Part shown: piece by piece, positions 1 to 8,858 of the stretch
Numbering within the stretch: position 1 is the first letter of the stretch
Layout of the letters: every line of letters starts with the position of its first letter
Source of the DNA: Gemmatimonadota bacterium
GTDB lineage: Bacteria; Gemmatimonadota; Gemmatimonadetes; Longimicrobiales; Gaopeijiaceae
Direction of reading: 5' to 3'
Length of the DNA stretch: 64,000 nucleotides
NCBI GenBank assembly: GCA_028873815.1
Contig: JAPPNN010000049.1
Coordinates: 17,519-81,518, forward strand
Program-made: the position numbers and the translations under genes
Notes under the pieces: generated by a model
What the model was told of the DNA's origin: nothing
Database searches by the model: none
Seen by the model: the letters and a program-made list of their open reading frames with translations, nothing else

Positions 1-503
1 ACATCGAGGAAGTCCCGGTACCGGTAGGACACCCCGCTGGTGTAGCGATCGTATCCCGGAGCGAGGTACAGCGGCAACGGGGGCCGGTCGGCAATGCTCC
101 TGAACCGTGCCCCCGCATCGGCCGTCAGGGTCCCGCCCCGGATCAGGCGCTGATACATCGTTTCCACGCTTCCGCTGTGCTCGCGGGGCGCGTAGTTGCG
201 CAGCTGGAAGCCGCCTGTCGCGAACTGGCGGATCCCACCGTCAAAGGCCATGTCCAGGGTCTGGTTCTCGCGGCCCATGAGCCGCAGGATGCCGCGGACA
301 CTTACCTCTCCCACGCCGGCCACCGCCCTCTCGGTCGAGTCGATCTGGGGGACCGTTATCGCGGCGAAGTTCCCCAGGTAGCCTTCGAGCGAAGCCCCCT
401 CCGTGATCACGAAGTCACGGAGACGAATCTGACCGTCGGCCTCAGCCGGTATGACGAGGCCGACGCAGATCACGGCGAACGGCAGAAGACATCCGGTCCT
501 CAT
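1..503 (-). CDS. Exported protein, 3' end beyond the window (partial)
   Basis: Reading the minus strand from ATG at 503 gives an uninterrupted frame of 167 codons that runs off the left edge. It begins with a signal peptide (MRTGCLLPFAVICVGL, then a polar stretch ending ADGQ). The mature part is rich in Tyr, Arg and Gly with alternating hydrophobic residues (for example YDRYTSGVSYRYRDF), which would suit an outer-membrane or beta-rich protein, but no family is recognised. The start overlaps the stop of the upstream coiled-coil gene as ATGA (500-503), so it is the last visible gene of the two-component operon and is probably translationally coupled. It may be an envelope protein acting with its neighbours; that is inference. 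Confidence 0.7.
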   Translation of the reverse strand, partial: MRTGCLLPFAVICVGLVIPAEADGQIRLRDFVITEGASLEGYLGNFAAITVPQIDSTERAVAGVGEVSVRGILRLMGRENQTLDMAFDGGIRQFATGGFQLRNYAPREHSGSVETMYQRLIRGGTLTADAGARFRSIADRPPLPLYLAPGYDRYTSGVSYRYRDFLD

Positions 504-1411
504 GGCCTGCGCTCCGCTTCTCTCTGGAAGTCCTCGACCTTCTCCTGAAATCGCTCGATCCGCTCGAGCACCCTGTCCCGGAGCCCGGTCAGCCTGGCTA
601 TCCGCGTCTCCAGGGGCTGTAGCGCCAGGTCCACCGCCGTTGTATCGCCGACCGCGGTGGTCGCGCCCGAGCGCGGCATTACCGGAACCACGACGTCGTC
701 GAATCCTGTCAGGCTCGCGTCGAAGTCGGCGCGCGTCCGCTCCCAGCGCTGCCTGTTCTCCAGCTGCGCGATCTTCGCGTCCAGCTCGCCCGACAGGTCT
801 TCGAGGACGGTGATCCTGTTCTGGAGATTGCGGATCTTGAAATTGATCTCTCCACGGGTGTCGTCCGGCTGGACCTGCAGGTCGGGCATCGGCGGCAGCT
901 CCAGCTCCCGCCAGGGGCCCAACTCCGTCTCCGTCTCGCTCTCGACCTCAGCGAGGCGGGCACTGTACAGATTGTACTCCGCGAGCAAATCGGGATTGGA
1001 GCCTACGGGGGAGCGCTCCATCTGCTGCACTTGGAGTTCGATCCGCGCCTCCAGCGCGCTGATGAGACCCTCGCTGGCATCGTGCCATTCGTCCTTGCGT
1101 ATCCGCAGGGCGCTCTCGGCCCGGTCCCTTTCCTGCGAAAGATCCTGGAGCTGTGCGAGGATTTCGGTGGTGCGCCTCTCGTCGTCCGCGGCTTGCGCCC
1201 GGCCGTATTCCTCCATGAGCTGTTGCCAGCGGCTTTCGTAGTATTCCCACTCCTGGTACGCGGCCTGGTAGTTCTCCCTGGCCACCTCGTACCTGCCCTC
1301 CCAGTCGTCGACGACCTGGGACAGGTTTCCCTGCGCGTCGAGAGCGGCCGGCGCGCCTGCGGCGGCCAGTGCTCCGATCAGCAGCGAGACGGACCAGCGC
1401 AAGTACCTCAT
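500..1411 (-). CDS. Exported coiled-coil protein
   Basis: A 303-residue protein with a clear N-terminal signal peptide (hydrophobic SLLIGALAAAGAPAAL followed by DAQG, a typical signal peptidase I site). The rest is highly charged and helical, with long Glu/Arg/Gln heptad-like stretches at about residues 35-150 and 185-300, so an extended periplasmic coiled coil is likely. No enzymatic motif is visible. It overlaps the response-regulator gene upstream (its ATG sits in that gene's TGA) and the exported gene downstream (ATGA), which points to co-translation in one operon. It could be an envelope-stress sensor partner or structural factor; the sequence alone does not decide. Confidence 0.75.
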   Translation of the reverse strand: MRYLRWSVSLLIGALAAAGAPAALDAQGNLSQVVDDWEGRYEVARENYQAAYQEWEYYESRWQQLMEEYGRAQAADDERRTTEILAQLQDLSQERDRAESALRIRKDEWHDASEGLISALEARIELQVQQMERSPVGSNPDLLAEYNLYSARLAEVESETETELGPWRELELPPMPDLQVQPDDTRGEINFKIRNLQNRITVLEDLSGELDAKIAQLENRQRWERTRADFDASLTGFDDVVVPVMPRSGATTAVGDTTAVDLALQPLETRIARLTGLRDRVLERIERFQEKVEDFQREAERRP

Positions 1412-2820
1412 CAGTCGATGCCGTATTTCTCGATCTTGTAGTACAGCCGGCTCTTCGGAATGCTCAGCAGCCGGGCGGCCTCCGCCTTGGCGCCCCCCGT
1501 GCGTGCCAGTGCCTGCCGTATCAGCCTCTCCTCCATGCCCTCCACGGCTCGGCCGAGGTCGACGCCCTCTTCACCCAGGTTTACCACAGACACGCCAGCG
1601 CCAGCGCCGTTTGCCAGCAGAGGCAGGTCGCCCTCCTCCAGCTTTTCACCGTCCGCAAGCACAAGGGCCCGCTCGATGACGTTTTCCAGTTCGCGCACGT
1701 TCCCCGGCCAGTCGTACTCCTTCAACCGACTCAGCGCGTCCTGACTGATCTCCGTGACGCCGGAACGCGTCCTGGCCCGGAGCTTGCCGATGAAGTGACC
1801 GGCGAGGAGCTCGATGTCGTCCTTGCGATCCCTCAGGGGAGGCACCGTCACGGGCACGACGTGGAGGCGGTAGTACAGGTCTTCGCGGAAGCCGTCGCCC
1901 GCCAGAAGATCCTCGGCGGGCGTGTTTGTCGCCGCCACGATGCGCACGTCGACCGCGATGGTGTCTTCGCCGCCCACTCGCTCCAGCTCCCGCTCCTGAA
2001 GCACGCGCAACAGTCGCACCTGCGTAGCCGGACTGATGGTCGAGATCTCGTCGAGGAAGAGGGTTCCGCCATCCGCCAGCTCGAAGCGGCCGCGCCTCCG
2101 CTTCGCCGCGCCGGTGAAAGCGCCGCGCTCATGGCCGAAGAGTTCCGAGTCGAGCAGGCCCTCTGGCAGCGCGCCGCAGTTGACGCGCACGAACGGACCC
2201 TTGTGGCGCGCGGAGCGTGCGTGGATCGCGCGCGCGACCAGTTCCTTCCCTGTGCCCGACTCGCCGTACACCATGACCGTGGAGTCGGAACGCGCCACGC
2301 GCTCGACGAAGCGCTTGACACGGCTGATGCTCTCGGAGTTGCCCACCATCTCGCCGTACTGGGTGCTGTCGTCTCCCGCCTCGCTCCGCAGGTAGGTGTT
2401 CTCGACCCTGAGCGCGAGATTCTCCTGCTGCAGGCGCAACCGCTCGTCACGTTCGCGCAGAATCCGGTCCACCTTGATCCCGAACTCCTCCGACGAGAAC
2501 GGCTTGGAGATGAAGTCGCAGGCGCCGAGCTTCATCGCCTCGACCGCCCGCTCGACCGTGCCGTGCGCGGTGATCACCAGGACATCGGTGTTCGGCGAGC
2601 TGGTCTTCACTTCCTTCAGAACCCTGATCCCGTCGTCCGCCCTGGCCATCTTGAGATCCGTGATGACCAGGTCGGCCCCCGCCTCCTCGAGGATCCGCAG
2701 ACCTTCGTCCCTGCCCCCCGCGGAGAACGTCTTGTGTCCGCGTCGGCGCATGAGCAACTCCAGCCCTTCGCGAATGGCGTCGTGATCGTCGATGATCAGT
2801 ACCTGCCTGTGGCCGCTCAT
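1411..2820 (-). CDS. Sigma-54-dependent NtrC-type response regulator
   Basis: A 469-residue regulator with all three domains of the NtrC family. The N-terminal receiver has its acidic pocket at D11/D12 and the phospho-acceptor at D55 (VITDLKM). The central AAA+ ATPase has Walker A GESGTGKE at 186-193, the sigma-54 contact loop GAFTGA at 233-238 and Walker B TLFLDEI. A Fis-type helix-turn-helix lies at the C terminus (AEAARLLSIPKSRLYYKIE). It should hydrolyse ATP to remodel RNA polymerase carrying sigma-54 at enhancer-dependent promoters. It lies directly downstream of the histidine kinase with an ATGA overlap, so the two form a cognate pair. Its target genes cannot be read from this window. 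Confidence 0.96.
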   Translation of the reverse strand: MSGHRQVLIIDDHDAIREGLELLMRRRGHKTFSAGGRDEGLRILEEAGADLVITDLKMARADDGIRVLKEVKTSSPNTDVLVITAHGTVERAVEAMKLGACDFISKPFSSEEFGIKVDRILRERDERLRLQQENLALRVENTYLRSEAGDDSTQYGEMVGNSESISRVKRFVERVARSDSTVMVYGESGTGKELVARAIHARSARHKGPFVRVNCGALPEGLLDSELFGHERGAFTGAAKRRRGRFELADGGTLFLDEISTISPATQVRLLRVLQERELERVGGEDTIAVDVRIVAATNTPAEDLLAGDGFREDLYYRLHVVPVTVPPLRDRKDDIELLAGHFIGKLRARTRSGVTEISQDALSRLKEYDWPGNVRELENVIERALVLADGEKLEEGDLPLLANGAGAGVSVVNLGEEGVDLGRAVEGMEERLIRQALARTGGAKAEAARLLSIPKSRLYYKIEKYGID

Positions 2821-4328
2821 TTCGCCACGTCCTCCTCCTGCGCCGCCTGCCGTCGCGCCCCTTCGGTCGGGAGGTCCTCGGGGCCACTGAAGTATACGTG
2901 GAACTCGGCGCCGCCCCCAATTCGGTCGTTCCCACCGTCTCCTTCACTCCCGCCGTCCTGCCCCACAAGCTCCACCCGCCCCTGGTTCGCTTCCGCCATC
3001 TCCTTGACGATCGCCAGCCCGAGCCCGGCTCCCTGCGCCTTGTCGCCCACAAAGGGCTCGAAGATGCGGTCCCTGATCTCCGCCGGGACCCCCGGGCCGT
3101 CGTCGCGCACCGCGATCCGCACCTGGCCGTTGACCATGGCGCCTTCGACCCAGACCGTCTCGCCGGCGTGGGCTGCGTTGCGGAGCAGGTTCAGGACCAG
3201 GCGCTTGACCTGACGCGGGTCGGCGTTCGCGAGAAGCGGCTCGGTGGGGAATTCGACATGCAATTCCCCGCCCTTTTCCCTGACCTCCGCCTTGGCCAGT
3301 GAGACGGCATCGCCAACGGGATCCCGGACATCGTGCAACTCGAGCTCCGTGCGTCCCGGCCGAGCGAAGCCGAGGAATTCGTTGATAATGCTGTTGAGGC
3401 CCACGACCTCTCGCCGCACCCGCCCCAGAATCCGCCGCCGTTCCTCCCGGTCGTCGGTGTCCTGCGCAGCAGCAGCGAAGAGCTCGAGGCCCGCCAACGG
3501 GTTCCGGATCTCGTGCGCGACGCGAGAGAGCATTAGTCGCAACTGCTCGTCCCTGCGCCGAATCCCGGTCCTCATGCGCTCCATCGCCCGGGCGAGCCGC
3601 CCCACCTCGTCTTCCCCCTCGAGGTCGAAGGGCCGGTCCATCATGCCGCGCTGAATGCGCAGGGCGCCCCTGCTGAGCACCTCCAGACGAGACACGATGC
3701 CGGTCGCGAGCCTCCAGCCGATCAGGGCCCCCAGGGCGGCCGCGGCCAGCGAGAGCACGACGATCGTCCATGCCAGCGCGTCCAGCGGTGCCAGGTGATC
3801 TTCCGGAATCCGCAGTATGAGGAACGTCTCCCCCGCGTCCAGACGCAGAATTCCGTGCCGGTAGTCGCGTCCGTCCAGGCCGGGAAAGTAGGGTGTCGTC
3901 GCGGCTCCGGTTTCATACGCCCGCTGCACCAGTCCCGAGACGACGTACGGTTCGACCCAGCTCAGGCGCTGCAGGATCGCGATGGAGTCGGGCGGATAAG
4001 GCGTCACCAGGGCCCTGACCTCCAGGTCGCCGGGACTCCACCGGAAGATGTCCGCTCGGTCCACGACGCCGGAGTTCATCATCCGCCTGAGGTGGTTCTG
4101 AAACTCGAACCAGCCGGGCGGCGGATCCTGCCCTTCCTCCAGCAACAGGAGTACCTCGTCCTGCCGAAACAGCGTTTCCTTCGCCAACTCCCCGGCCGAC
4201 AGCAGCTCACGGTCGAGCTGCTCCTCGAGCGCCCGACGCGCGCCATTCCAGGTCAGCACGCCGCCCAAAGCGCTGATCAGCACCGCGAACGCCACGAAGA
4301 AGGCGGTGAACCGGTTTCGCAGAGTCAT
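2817..4328 (-). CDS. Membrane sensor histidine kinase
   Basis: A 503-residue sensor kinase. A first membrane helix at about 8-30, an extracytoplasmic domain at about 31-185 and a second helix at about 186-208 are followed by a HAMP-like linker. The HisKA domain carries the phospho-accepting His272 (VAHEIRNPLAG). The ATP-binding domain has an N box at N384 (NLLRNAAHA), G1 DDGPGVP at 409-415 and G2 GAGLGLAIV at 433-441. All catalytic elements look intact. It overlaps the response regulator by ATGA, and its start lies only 15 bp after the stop of the lipoprotein gene, so that lipoprotein probably heads the same operon. The signal sensed is unknown. Confidence 0.95.
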   Translation of the reverse strand: MTLRNRFTAFFVAFAVLISALGGVLTWNGARRALEEQLDRELLSAGELAKETLFRQDEVLLLLEEGQDPPPGWFEFQNHLRRMMNSGVVDRADIFRWSPGDLEVRALVTPYPPDSIAILQRLSWVEPYVVSGLVQRAYETGAATTPYFPGLDGRDYRHGILRLDAGETFLILRIPEDHLAPLDALAWTIVVLSLAAAALGALIGWRLATGIVSRLEVLSRGALRIQRGMMDRPFDLEGEDEVGRLARAMERMRTGIRRRDEQLRLMLSRVAHEIRNPLAGLELFAAAAQDTDDREERRRILGRVRREVVGLNSIINEFLGFARPGRTELELHDVRDPVGDAVSLAKAEVREKGGELHVEFPTEPLLANADPRQVKRLVLNLLRNAAHAGETVWVEGAMVNGQVRIAVRDDGPGVPAEIRDRIFEPFVGDKAQGAGLGLAIVKEMAEANQGRVELVGQDGGSEGDGGNDRIGGGAEFHVYFSGPEDLPTEGARRQAAQEEDVAK

Positions 4329-4343
4329 TGCCCGGAACTCCGG

Positions 4344-5387
4344 CTACGTGCCGCAGGGGACCCGCTCGGCCCGCACCTCGGGATAGAACGGCTCCGGCGT
4401 CTTCGGTGCGACGACGATGTGATACGGCCGGACGATCCGCCTTGCCGGCGCGCAGAAGTCGCCCGGGTTCCTCTCTACGATCTCGATCCTGGTCCCGGTG
4501 ACACGCTCGTCGTTGCCAATCAGCAGAAGACGCCGCACCTCGACCGAGTCCCCTACCTCCTCGCGCACCCCCACCGCCCCGACCAGGACCATCTCCTCGG
4601 CCCAGTCGATCTCCGGCGCCGCCCGGCCGGAGCCCGCCGTGTGCGAATCCCAGAAGGCCATGAACCGATCCTGCGTCTCGGCACCGTCGGAGTCGTCGGG
4701 AGCGCGGAACCATATCGGGCTGTCCACCCCGGATCCCGTCTCGGTCCCCTTGTCCAGCGTCCCGTACGGCAGGCTCCCCGAGTACACCGACAGGAAATCC
4801 TGGCCCACCGTCCAGTCCCTGATCTTGATCGCCGCCTGAATGATCCGACTCGCGCCCGTGTCCGGCCCGGCCCCCTCGGTCTTCACGTTCCGCAAGGTGC
4901 TGGCATCCCCCGCGCAACGGGTCCATTCCCTGCGCTCCTCGCGCCGGGAGTCATAGATCTGCAACGTCACCTTCGTCTTCCCGACGCCGCAGTCCGGCTC
5001 CAGGTCCGGCTCCAGGATCGAGTCCACACCGAACACCTTCGCGCCACCGTCGTTGAGCAGCTGGATCAGGCTCGGGTACTGGGCGGCGTAGTGGACCGGC
5101 AATCCCGGGTTCCGGCTCAGATTCTCGTCTCCGGTCGCGCCGCGATAGCCGATCTGCTCGAACAGCTTCCAGGCCCCGTCCGAGCTCCATGTCACCACCT
5201 GCTGGAGCCAGCCGATATCCCCCTGGAGCGGCACCTCGACCGTGATGCGCACCTCGCCTTCCGACCCGAACCGCAGCAACCCGTTGGGGGGACCAGTGCT
5301 CTCGCAGCCCGCCACGAGACCGTAAAACATGGTCAGACCTAGAGTTATGCCTACACGGCGAAATCGGCGCAGGCTTCCTTTCCGCAT
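4344..5387 (-). CDS. Lipoprotein with PrcB-like C-terminal region
   Basis: A 347-residue protein from the ATG at 5387. It opens with a basic N region, a short hydrophobic core and a lipobox (LVAGC), so it is probably lipidated and envelope-anchored. Its last 120 or so residues (AFWDSH..., EIDWAEEMVLVGAVGVR..., then RPYHIVVAP) resemble the C-terminal domain of PrcB-type protease-complex proteins; this is recognition by eye. Longer starts exist upstream in frame (5408, 5438) but they would put residues before the lipoprotein signal and run into the divergent pyrE. It is 15 bp ahead of the sensor kinase gene and likely starts the operon, perhaps as a ligand-binding partner of the kinase. Confidence 0.7.
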   Translation of the reverse strand: MRKGSLRRFRRVGITLGLTMFYGLVAGCESTGPPNGLLRFGSEGEVRITVEVPLQGDIGWLQQVVTWSSDGAWKLFEQIGYRGATGDENLSRNPGLPVHYAAQYPSLIQLLNDGGAKVFGVDSILEPDLEPDCGVGKTKVTLQIYDSRREERREWTRCAGDASTLRNVKTEGAGPDTGASRIIQAAIKIRDWTVGQDFLSVYSGSLPYGTLDKGTETGSGVDSPIWFRAPDDSDGAETQDRFMAFWDSHTAGSGRAAPEIDWAEEMVLVGAVGVREEVGDSVEVRRLLLIGNDERVTGTRIEIVERNPGDFCAPARRIVRPYHIVVAPKTPEPFYPEVRAERVPCGT

Positions 5388-5412
5388 CCTTTCAGTGTAT
5401 CTTTGCATCGCC
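5375..5412 (+). promoter_or_regulatory. Compact divergent promoter region, lipoprotein operon / pyrE
   Basis: Only 25 bp separate the two divergent start codons (5387 and 5413). A -10-like TATCTT lies at 5398-5403, facing pyrE, which would place transcription start about at the pyrE ATG and give a nearly leaderless mRNA; its -35 (TTCCTT at 5375-5380) is weak. No good Shine-Dalgarno precedes pyrE. Confidence 0.3.
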
Positions 5413-5955
5413 ATGTCCGCCATCTCCCGTCTCCGCAATCTACTCTGCGACCGCAGCGTGAGGACAGGTGATTTTACACTGGCCAGCGGCCGTCGTTCGC
5501 GGTACTACATCGACGCCCGCCTCACGACGATGACCGGCGAAGGCCAGATTCTCGTCGGCGAAGTTTGCTTCGGGGCCATTCAGGAGGCCGGCTGGACCCC
5601 CGAATTCGTGGGCGGCATGACGCTGGGCGCGGACCCCGTCGCCTACGCGATCGCGCACCACGCGACCCGCACCGGCACCGCCCTCGACGCCTTCACGGTC
5701 CGCAAGGAGGCCAAGGGGCACGGGACCGGCCGTCAGATCGAGGGCGGCCTCGCCCCCGGGGGGCGCGTCGTCGTGGTCGAGGATTCGGTTACGACCGGAG
5801 GAAGCCTGCTCAGGGCGCTCGACGTGGTGGCGGCCCATGGAGCCGTCATCCTTGGAGTGCTGGCCCTGGTCGATCGTCAGGAGGGCGGTGCGGCGCGCTT
5901 GGCGGCGGCCGGGTACGACTTTCGCGCGGTCTTTTCGGCCAGGGAACTGCTTTAG
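5413..5955 (+). CDS. pyrE: Orotate phosphoribosyltransferase
   Basis: A 180-residue type I phosphoribosyltransferase that joins orotate to PRPP to give orotidine 5'-phosphate in pyrimidine synthesis. The orotate-binding start (FTLASGRRSRYYID, 21-34) and the PRPP loop VVEDSVTTGGS (121-131) are both intact. The catalytic loop is in VRKEAKGHGTG (97-106). The ATG at 5413 is chosen because the conserved fold begins immediately after it; an in-frame start at 5329 would lie inside the divergent gene. It converges on dnaN with a hairpin between them. No other pyr gene is adjacent. Confidence 0.96.
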   Translation: MSAISRLRNLLCDRSVRTGDFTLASGRRSRYYIDARLTTMTGEGQILVGEVCFGAIQEAGWTPEFVGGMTLGADPVAYAIAHHATRTGTALDAFTVRKEAKGHGTGRQIEGGLAPGGRVVVVEDSVTTGGSLLRALDVVAAHGAVILGVLALVDRQEGGAARLAAAGYDFRAVFSARELL

Positions 5956-5971
5956 GAGCCGCGCACGGGTT

Positions 5972-5993
5972 CCGCAGGCGGTCCGGCCTGCGG
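5972..5993. terminator. Hairpin between convergent pyrE and dnaN
   Basis: A perfect 8-bp inverted repeat, CCGCAGGC (5972-5979) and GCCTGCGG (5986-5993), with a 6-nt loop. It sits in the 71-bp gap between two converging genes and can serve both strands. There is no U-tract, so intrinsic termination is plausible but not certain. Confidence 0.5.
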
Positions 5994-6026
5994 CCCGCAA
6001 CGTGACGCCGCGTTCACAACCGCGGG

Positions 6027-7130
6027 TCAGTCGACCAGTCGCAACGGCATGACCAGACACAGGTAGTCCAGGTCGTCGCTGGCGGGCGTCACGGTGGCCG
6101 CGCGCTCCGCGCTCTTGAAAGCGAGTCTGACTTCGCCGGGCGGCATGTTCCGCAGAACCTCCAGCAGGTAGTTCGCGTTGAAGCCGATTTCCAGCCCGTC
6201 ACCCTCGTAGTCCAGCTCCAGTTCGTCGTGCGCCTCGCCCAGATCGGGCGTCATGACGTCGAAGTGTACCCGGTCGGTCTGGAACGACAGCTTCACGCGG
6301 CGTGTCTGGTCGCTGGCGAGGACCGCCATCCGGCGCAGGGCCCCCTCCAGGATCTGTCGGTCCACCGTGGCGATCCTGTCGTTGTCCTTGGGAATGACCT
6401 GTTCGTAGTTCGGGTACTTGCCCTCGATCAGCCGCGTGTAGACCTCCTTTTCGTCCGAGCGGAACGCCAAGTGGTTGCCGCCTCTCGCGACAGTGAGGGT
6501 TCCGTCCTCATCGAACAGCCGCTCCACCTGCCCGAGAGCAATCGGCGGAACGATGAGGTCAGCACTTCCGGCTTCCGTCGAATCCGACTTCACGACCATC
6601 TTCGCCAGGCGATGCCCGTTGGTCGCCACCATGCACATCTGCGTGTCCTCGAGCTCCCACAGCACGCCGTTGAGGATGGGCCGACTCTCTTCCGTCGACA
6701 CCGCGAACGACGTGGTCTTGATCAGCAGGCGCAGCGACTCTTCCGAGACCCTCCAGCCATCCTCGAAGTCGATCGCGGGCAGGTTCGGGAACTCCTCGCT
6801 CGGGAGACCGTTGAGCTTGAATCGGCTGTGGCCGCAGGCGATCTCGAGCTGGTCCCCGCGAGCCTGCATGTCCACGGGCTCATCCGGGAGCTCCCGGGTC
6901 AGTTCCTGGAGCTTGCGCCCCGGAGCCGTGATCGCGCCGCCCTGCGCCACTTCGGCCGGAACCCTCATCCGGATGGAAACATCCAGATCCGTGCCGCTCA
7001 GCCAGACAGCGTTGTCCTCGGCTTCCAGCAGGACGTTGGAGAGCACGGGCAGCGTGGTCTTGGCGGGGATGCTGGCCGAGACTGCGGCGAGCCCTTTGTG
7101 GAGGTTCTGCCGAGTGATCGTGAATTTCAT
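6027..7130 (-). CDS. dnaN: DNA polymerase III sliding clamp (beta subunit)
   Basis: A 367-residue protein of the usual clamp length, opening MKFTITRQNLHKGLAAV and ending with the typical C terminus YLCLVMPLRLVD. Three clamp repeats can be followed, with family hallmarks such as KTTLPVLSNVLLEA in the first and RPILNGVLWE in the second. It forms the ring that tethers DNA polymerase III to DNA. It follows dnaA on the same strand across the 333-bp origin region. The gene that often comes next in other bacteria, recF, is absent here; instead dnaN ends against pyrE. Confidence 0.98.
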   Translation of the reverse strand: MKFTITRQNLHKGLAAVSASIPAKTTLPVLSNVLLEAEDNAVWLSGTDLDVSIRMRVPAEVAQGGAITAPGRKLQELTRELPDEPVDMQARGDQLEIACGHSRFKLNGLPSEEFPNLPAIDFEDGWRVSEESLRLLIKTTSFAVSTEESRPILNGVLWELEDTQMCMVATNGHRLAKMVVKSDSTEAGSADLIVPPIALGQVERLFDEDGTLTVARGGNHLAFRSDEKEVYTRLIEGKYPNYEQVIPKDNDRIATVDRQILEGALRRMAVLASDQTRRVKLSFQTDRVHFDVMTPDLGEAHDELELDYEGDGLEIGFNANYLLEVLRNMPPGEVRLAFKSAERAATVTPASDDLDYLCLVMPLRLVD

Positions 7131-7187
7131 GGAAGCCTGTTGGAGAGCGTGGTGGGGAAATGCACGGACAAGGCCGGTCCTCGCCTG

Positions 7188-7419
7188 TGAAATATGGTAT
7201 TAAAGATAGATAAACTCATCATCATAGGGGCTGTGAACACTGTGGAAATCGTTCGTGCGGCGGTGTCCGGGAGGGTGGATCCAGTGGGCTGGAGAGCGGA
7301 ATCCGGCCGGTGTGGAAAGTCGTGGAGAAAACGGAGTTCTCCCACCTCGGATCCGGCCCGCTGTGGAAAAAGGGGGAAATCAGGACGCTTTTCCACGGGG
7401 TTTTCCACATTGTGGTAGC
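7188..7419. other. Putative chromosomal replication origin (oriC)
   Basis: The 333-bp dnaA-dnaN gap (7131-7463) has no gene but holds a cluster of DnaA-box-like 9-mers. Two match TTTTCCACA exactly: 7362-7370 (as TGTGGAAAA) and 7401-7409. Near matches lie at 7232-7240, 7241-7249, 7311-7319, 7389-7397 and 7411-7419. Beside them, 7188-7226 is a strikingly AT-rich stretch (with ATATGGTATTAAAGATAGAT) in a GC-rich genome, suitable as the unwinding element. Position between dnaA and dnaN is the commonest place for oriC. The gap must also carry the dnaN promoter. Confidence 0.85.
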
Positions 7420-7463
7420 GCTGCCACCACATGGGGTGATGATCCCACGCGATGCCTTCCGGC

Positions 7464-8858
7464 TCACGCCGATTTCGCCAGGGTTTCCCGAAGCTCGTCG
7501 ACTTTAGCCTGGAAGACACCGTCGGCCTGCAGGCGCGACTCGACCTTGCGGATGGAGTGGATGACCGTGGCATGGTCACGGCCCCCGAAGGCACCCCCGA
7601 TCCGCGCCAGTGGAAGATCCAGCAGCTCCCGCGTCAGAAACATCGCGACCTGCCTCGGGACGACCAGGTTGCGCGTTCTGCTCCTCGAGGCGAGGGCCTT
7701 GCCGGTCACGCCCCAGACATCGGCCACCTTGTCCCGGATACTCTCGGCGTCGAGCGGGCGGCGCTCCTGCGGCTCCGCCATTCCGGCCAGCGCGATGCGC
7801 GCGAGGTCGAGGCTGGGCTCCCGCTTCATCACGGAGGCCACCGCCAACAGCTTGATGAGCGCGCCCTCCAGTTCCCGAACGGACGAATGGCAGCAGCGCG
7901 CGATCAGGTCGACGACATTCGGCCCGATCGCCAGCTCGCCTTCCTCGGCCTTGCGCTGCAGGATGGCCACGCGGGTCTCGTATTCGGGACGGTCGACCCC
8001 GGCCACGAGCCCCCACTCGAAGCGCGAGACAAGCCGGTCCTCGAGGCCCTCGAGTTCCCGCGGGTGACGGTCGCTGGTCAGAACGATCTGGCGGCCGCTG
8101 TTGTACAGCACGTTGAAGGTATGGAAGAACTCCTCCTGGGTACGCTCCTTGCCGCGCAGAAACTGGACATCGTCCACCAGCAGCAGGTCGTAGGACCGGT
8201 AGCGGCCCCGGAAGGCGTCGGTGGTATGGCTGCCGATCGCGGAGACCATCTCGTTCACGAACTGTTCGGCCGGGATGTAGCAGATGCGGGTGCTGCCGGC
8301 CTCGCGCAGCCGATTCGCGATGGCCTGCATCAGATGGGTCTTCCCCAGGCCGGTGCCTCCGTAGAGGAACAGCGGGTTGTAGCTGCGCGCCGGACGCTCC
8401 GCAACGGCCATGCTCGCGGCCTGTGCCAGACGGTTGTTCTCGCCTACGATGAAGCGGTCGAAGGTGTAGCGGACGTTGAGCCCCGGTACCGGCCGGGCTG
8501 GTGCCGGGGGCGTGTCTGCCGCCGCGTGCCGCTCGCCGTAGGGCGGTGACGGGGGCGGTTCTTCGACCTGCGCGACCGAGATCTCCGGCGTCGAACGCTC
8601 CTGGGCCCCGGGTTCCGTGGAGACCCGCAGTTCAACCGGCGCCCCCACGATCGCGCGGGCGATCTCGTGCACCGTGTCGCCGTACTTGTCTTCCAGCCAC
8701 TCCGCGTGGAAGCGGCTCGGCGCCGCGATGCGCAGGATTCCGTCCGACCAGGAGACCGCCTCCGCGCTGGCAAGCCAGGTGCGGAAAGCCTGTTCGGGGA
8801 GGCCGCGCCTGACCTGCCCGAGTATGCGGTCCCAGAGTTCGGTTGCGCCTAGTTCCAT
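7464..8858 (-). CDS. dnaA: Chromosomal replication initiator DnaA
   Basis: A 464-residue initiator from ATG 8858. Domain I (about 1-80) has the usual WDRILGQVRR and FRTWL signatures. A Pro/Ala-rich linker (about 81-125) leads to the AAA+ domain, which begins near YTFDRFIVGE and has Walker A GGTGLGKT at 167-174, Walker B LLLVDDVQF and a sensor stretch EGLEDRLVSRFEWGL. The C-terminal DNA-binding domain carries the DnaA signature GGRDHATVIHSI. The start at 8858 is preferred over an in-frame upstream one (8927) because it has GTGAGGG just before it and matches the family N terminus. It transcribes toward oriC and dnaN. Confidence 0.98.
   Translation of the reverse strand: MELGATELWDRILGQVRRGLPEQAFRTWLASAEAVSWSDGILRIAAPSRFHAEWLEDKYGDTVHEIARAIVGAPVELRVSTEPGAQERSTPEISVAQVEEPPPSPPYGERHAAADTPPAPARPVPGLNVRYTFDRFIVGENNRLAQAASMAVAERPARSYNPLFLYGGTGLGKTHLMQAIANRLREAGSTRICYIPAEQFVNEMVSAIGSHTTDAFRGRYRSYDLLLVDDVQFLRGKERTQEEFFHTFNVLYNSGRQIVLTSDRHPRELEGLEDRLVSRFEWGLVAGVDRPEYETRVAILQRKAEEGELAIGPNVVDLIARCCHSSVRELEGALIKLLAVASVMKREPSLDLARIALAGMAEPQERRPLDAESIRDKVADVWGVTGKALASRSRTRNLVVPRQVAMFLTRELLDLPLARIGGAFGGRDHATVIHSIRKVESRLQADGVFQAKVDELRETLAKSA

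Noticed and set aside
1369..3213. 614-codon plus-strand frame opposite the response regulator and kinase
   Set aside because: It is the antisense shadow of two clear genes; its translation has no domain and an Arg/Ala/His-rich composition typical of high-GC shadows.
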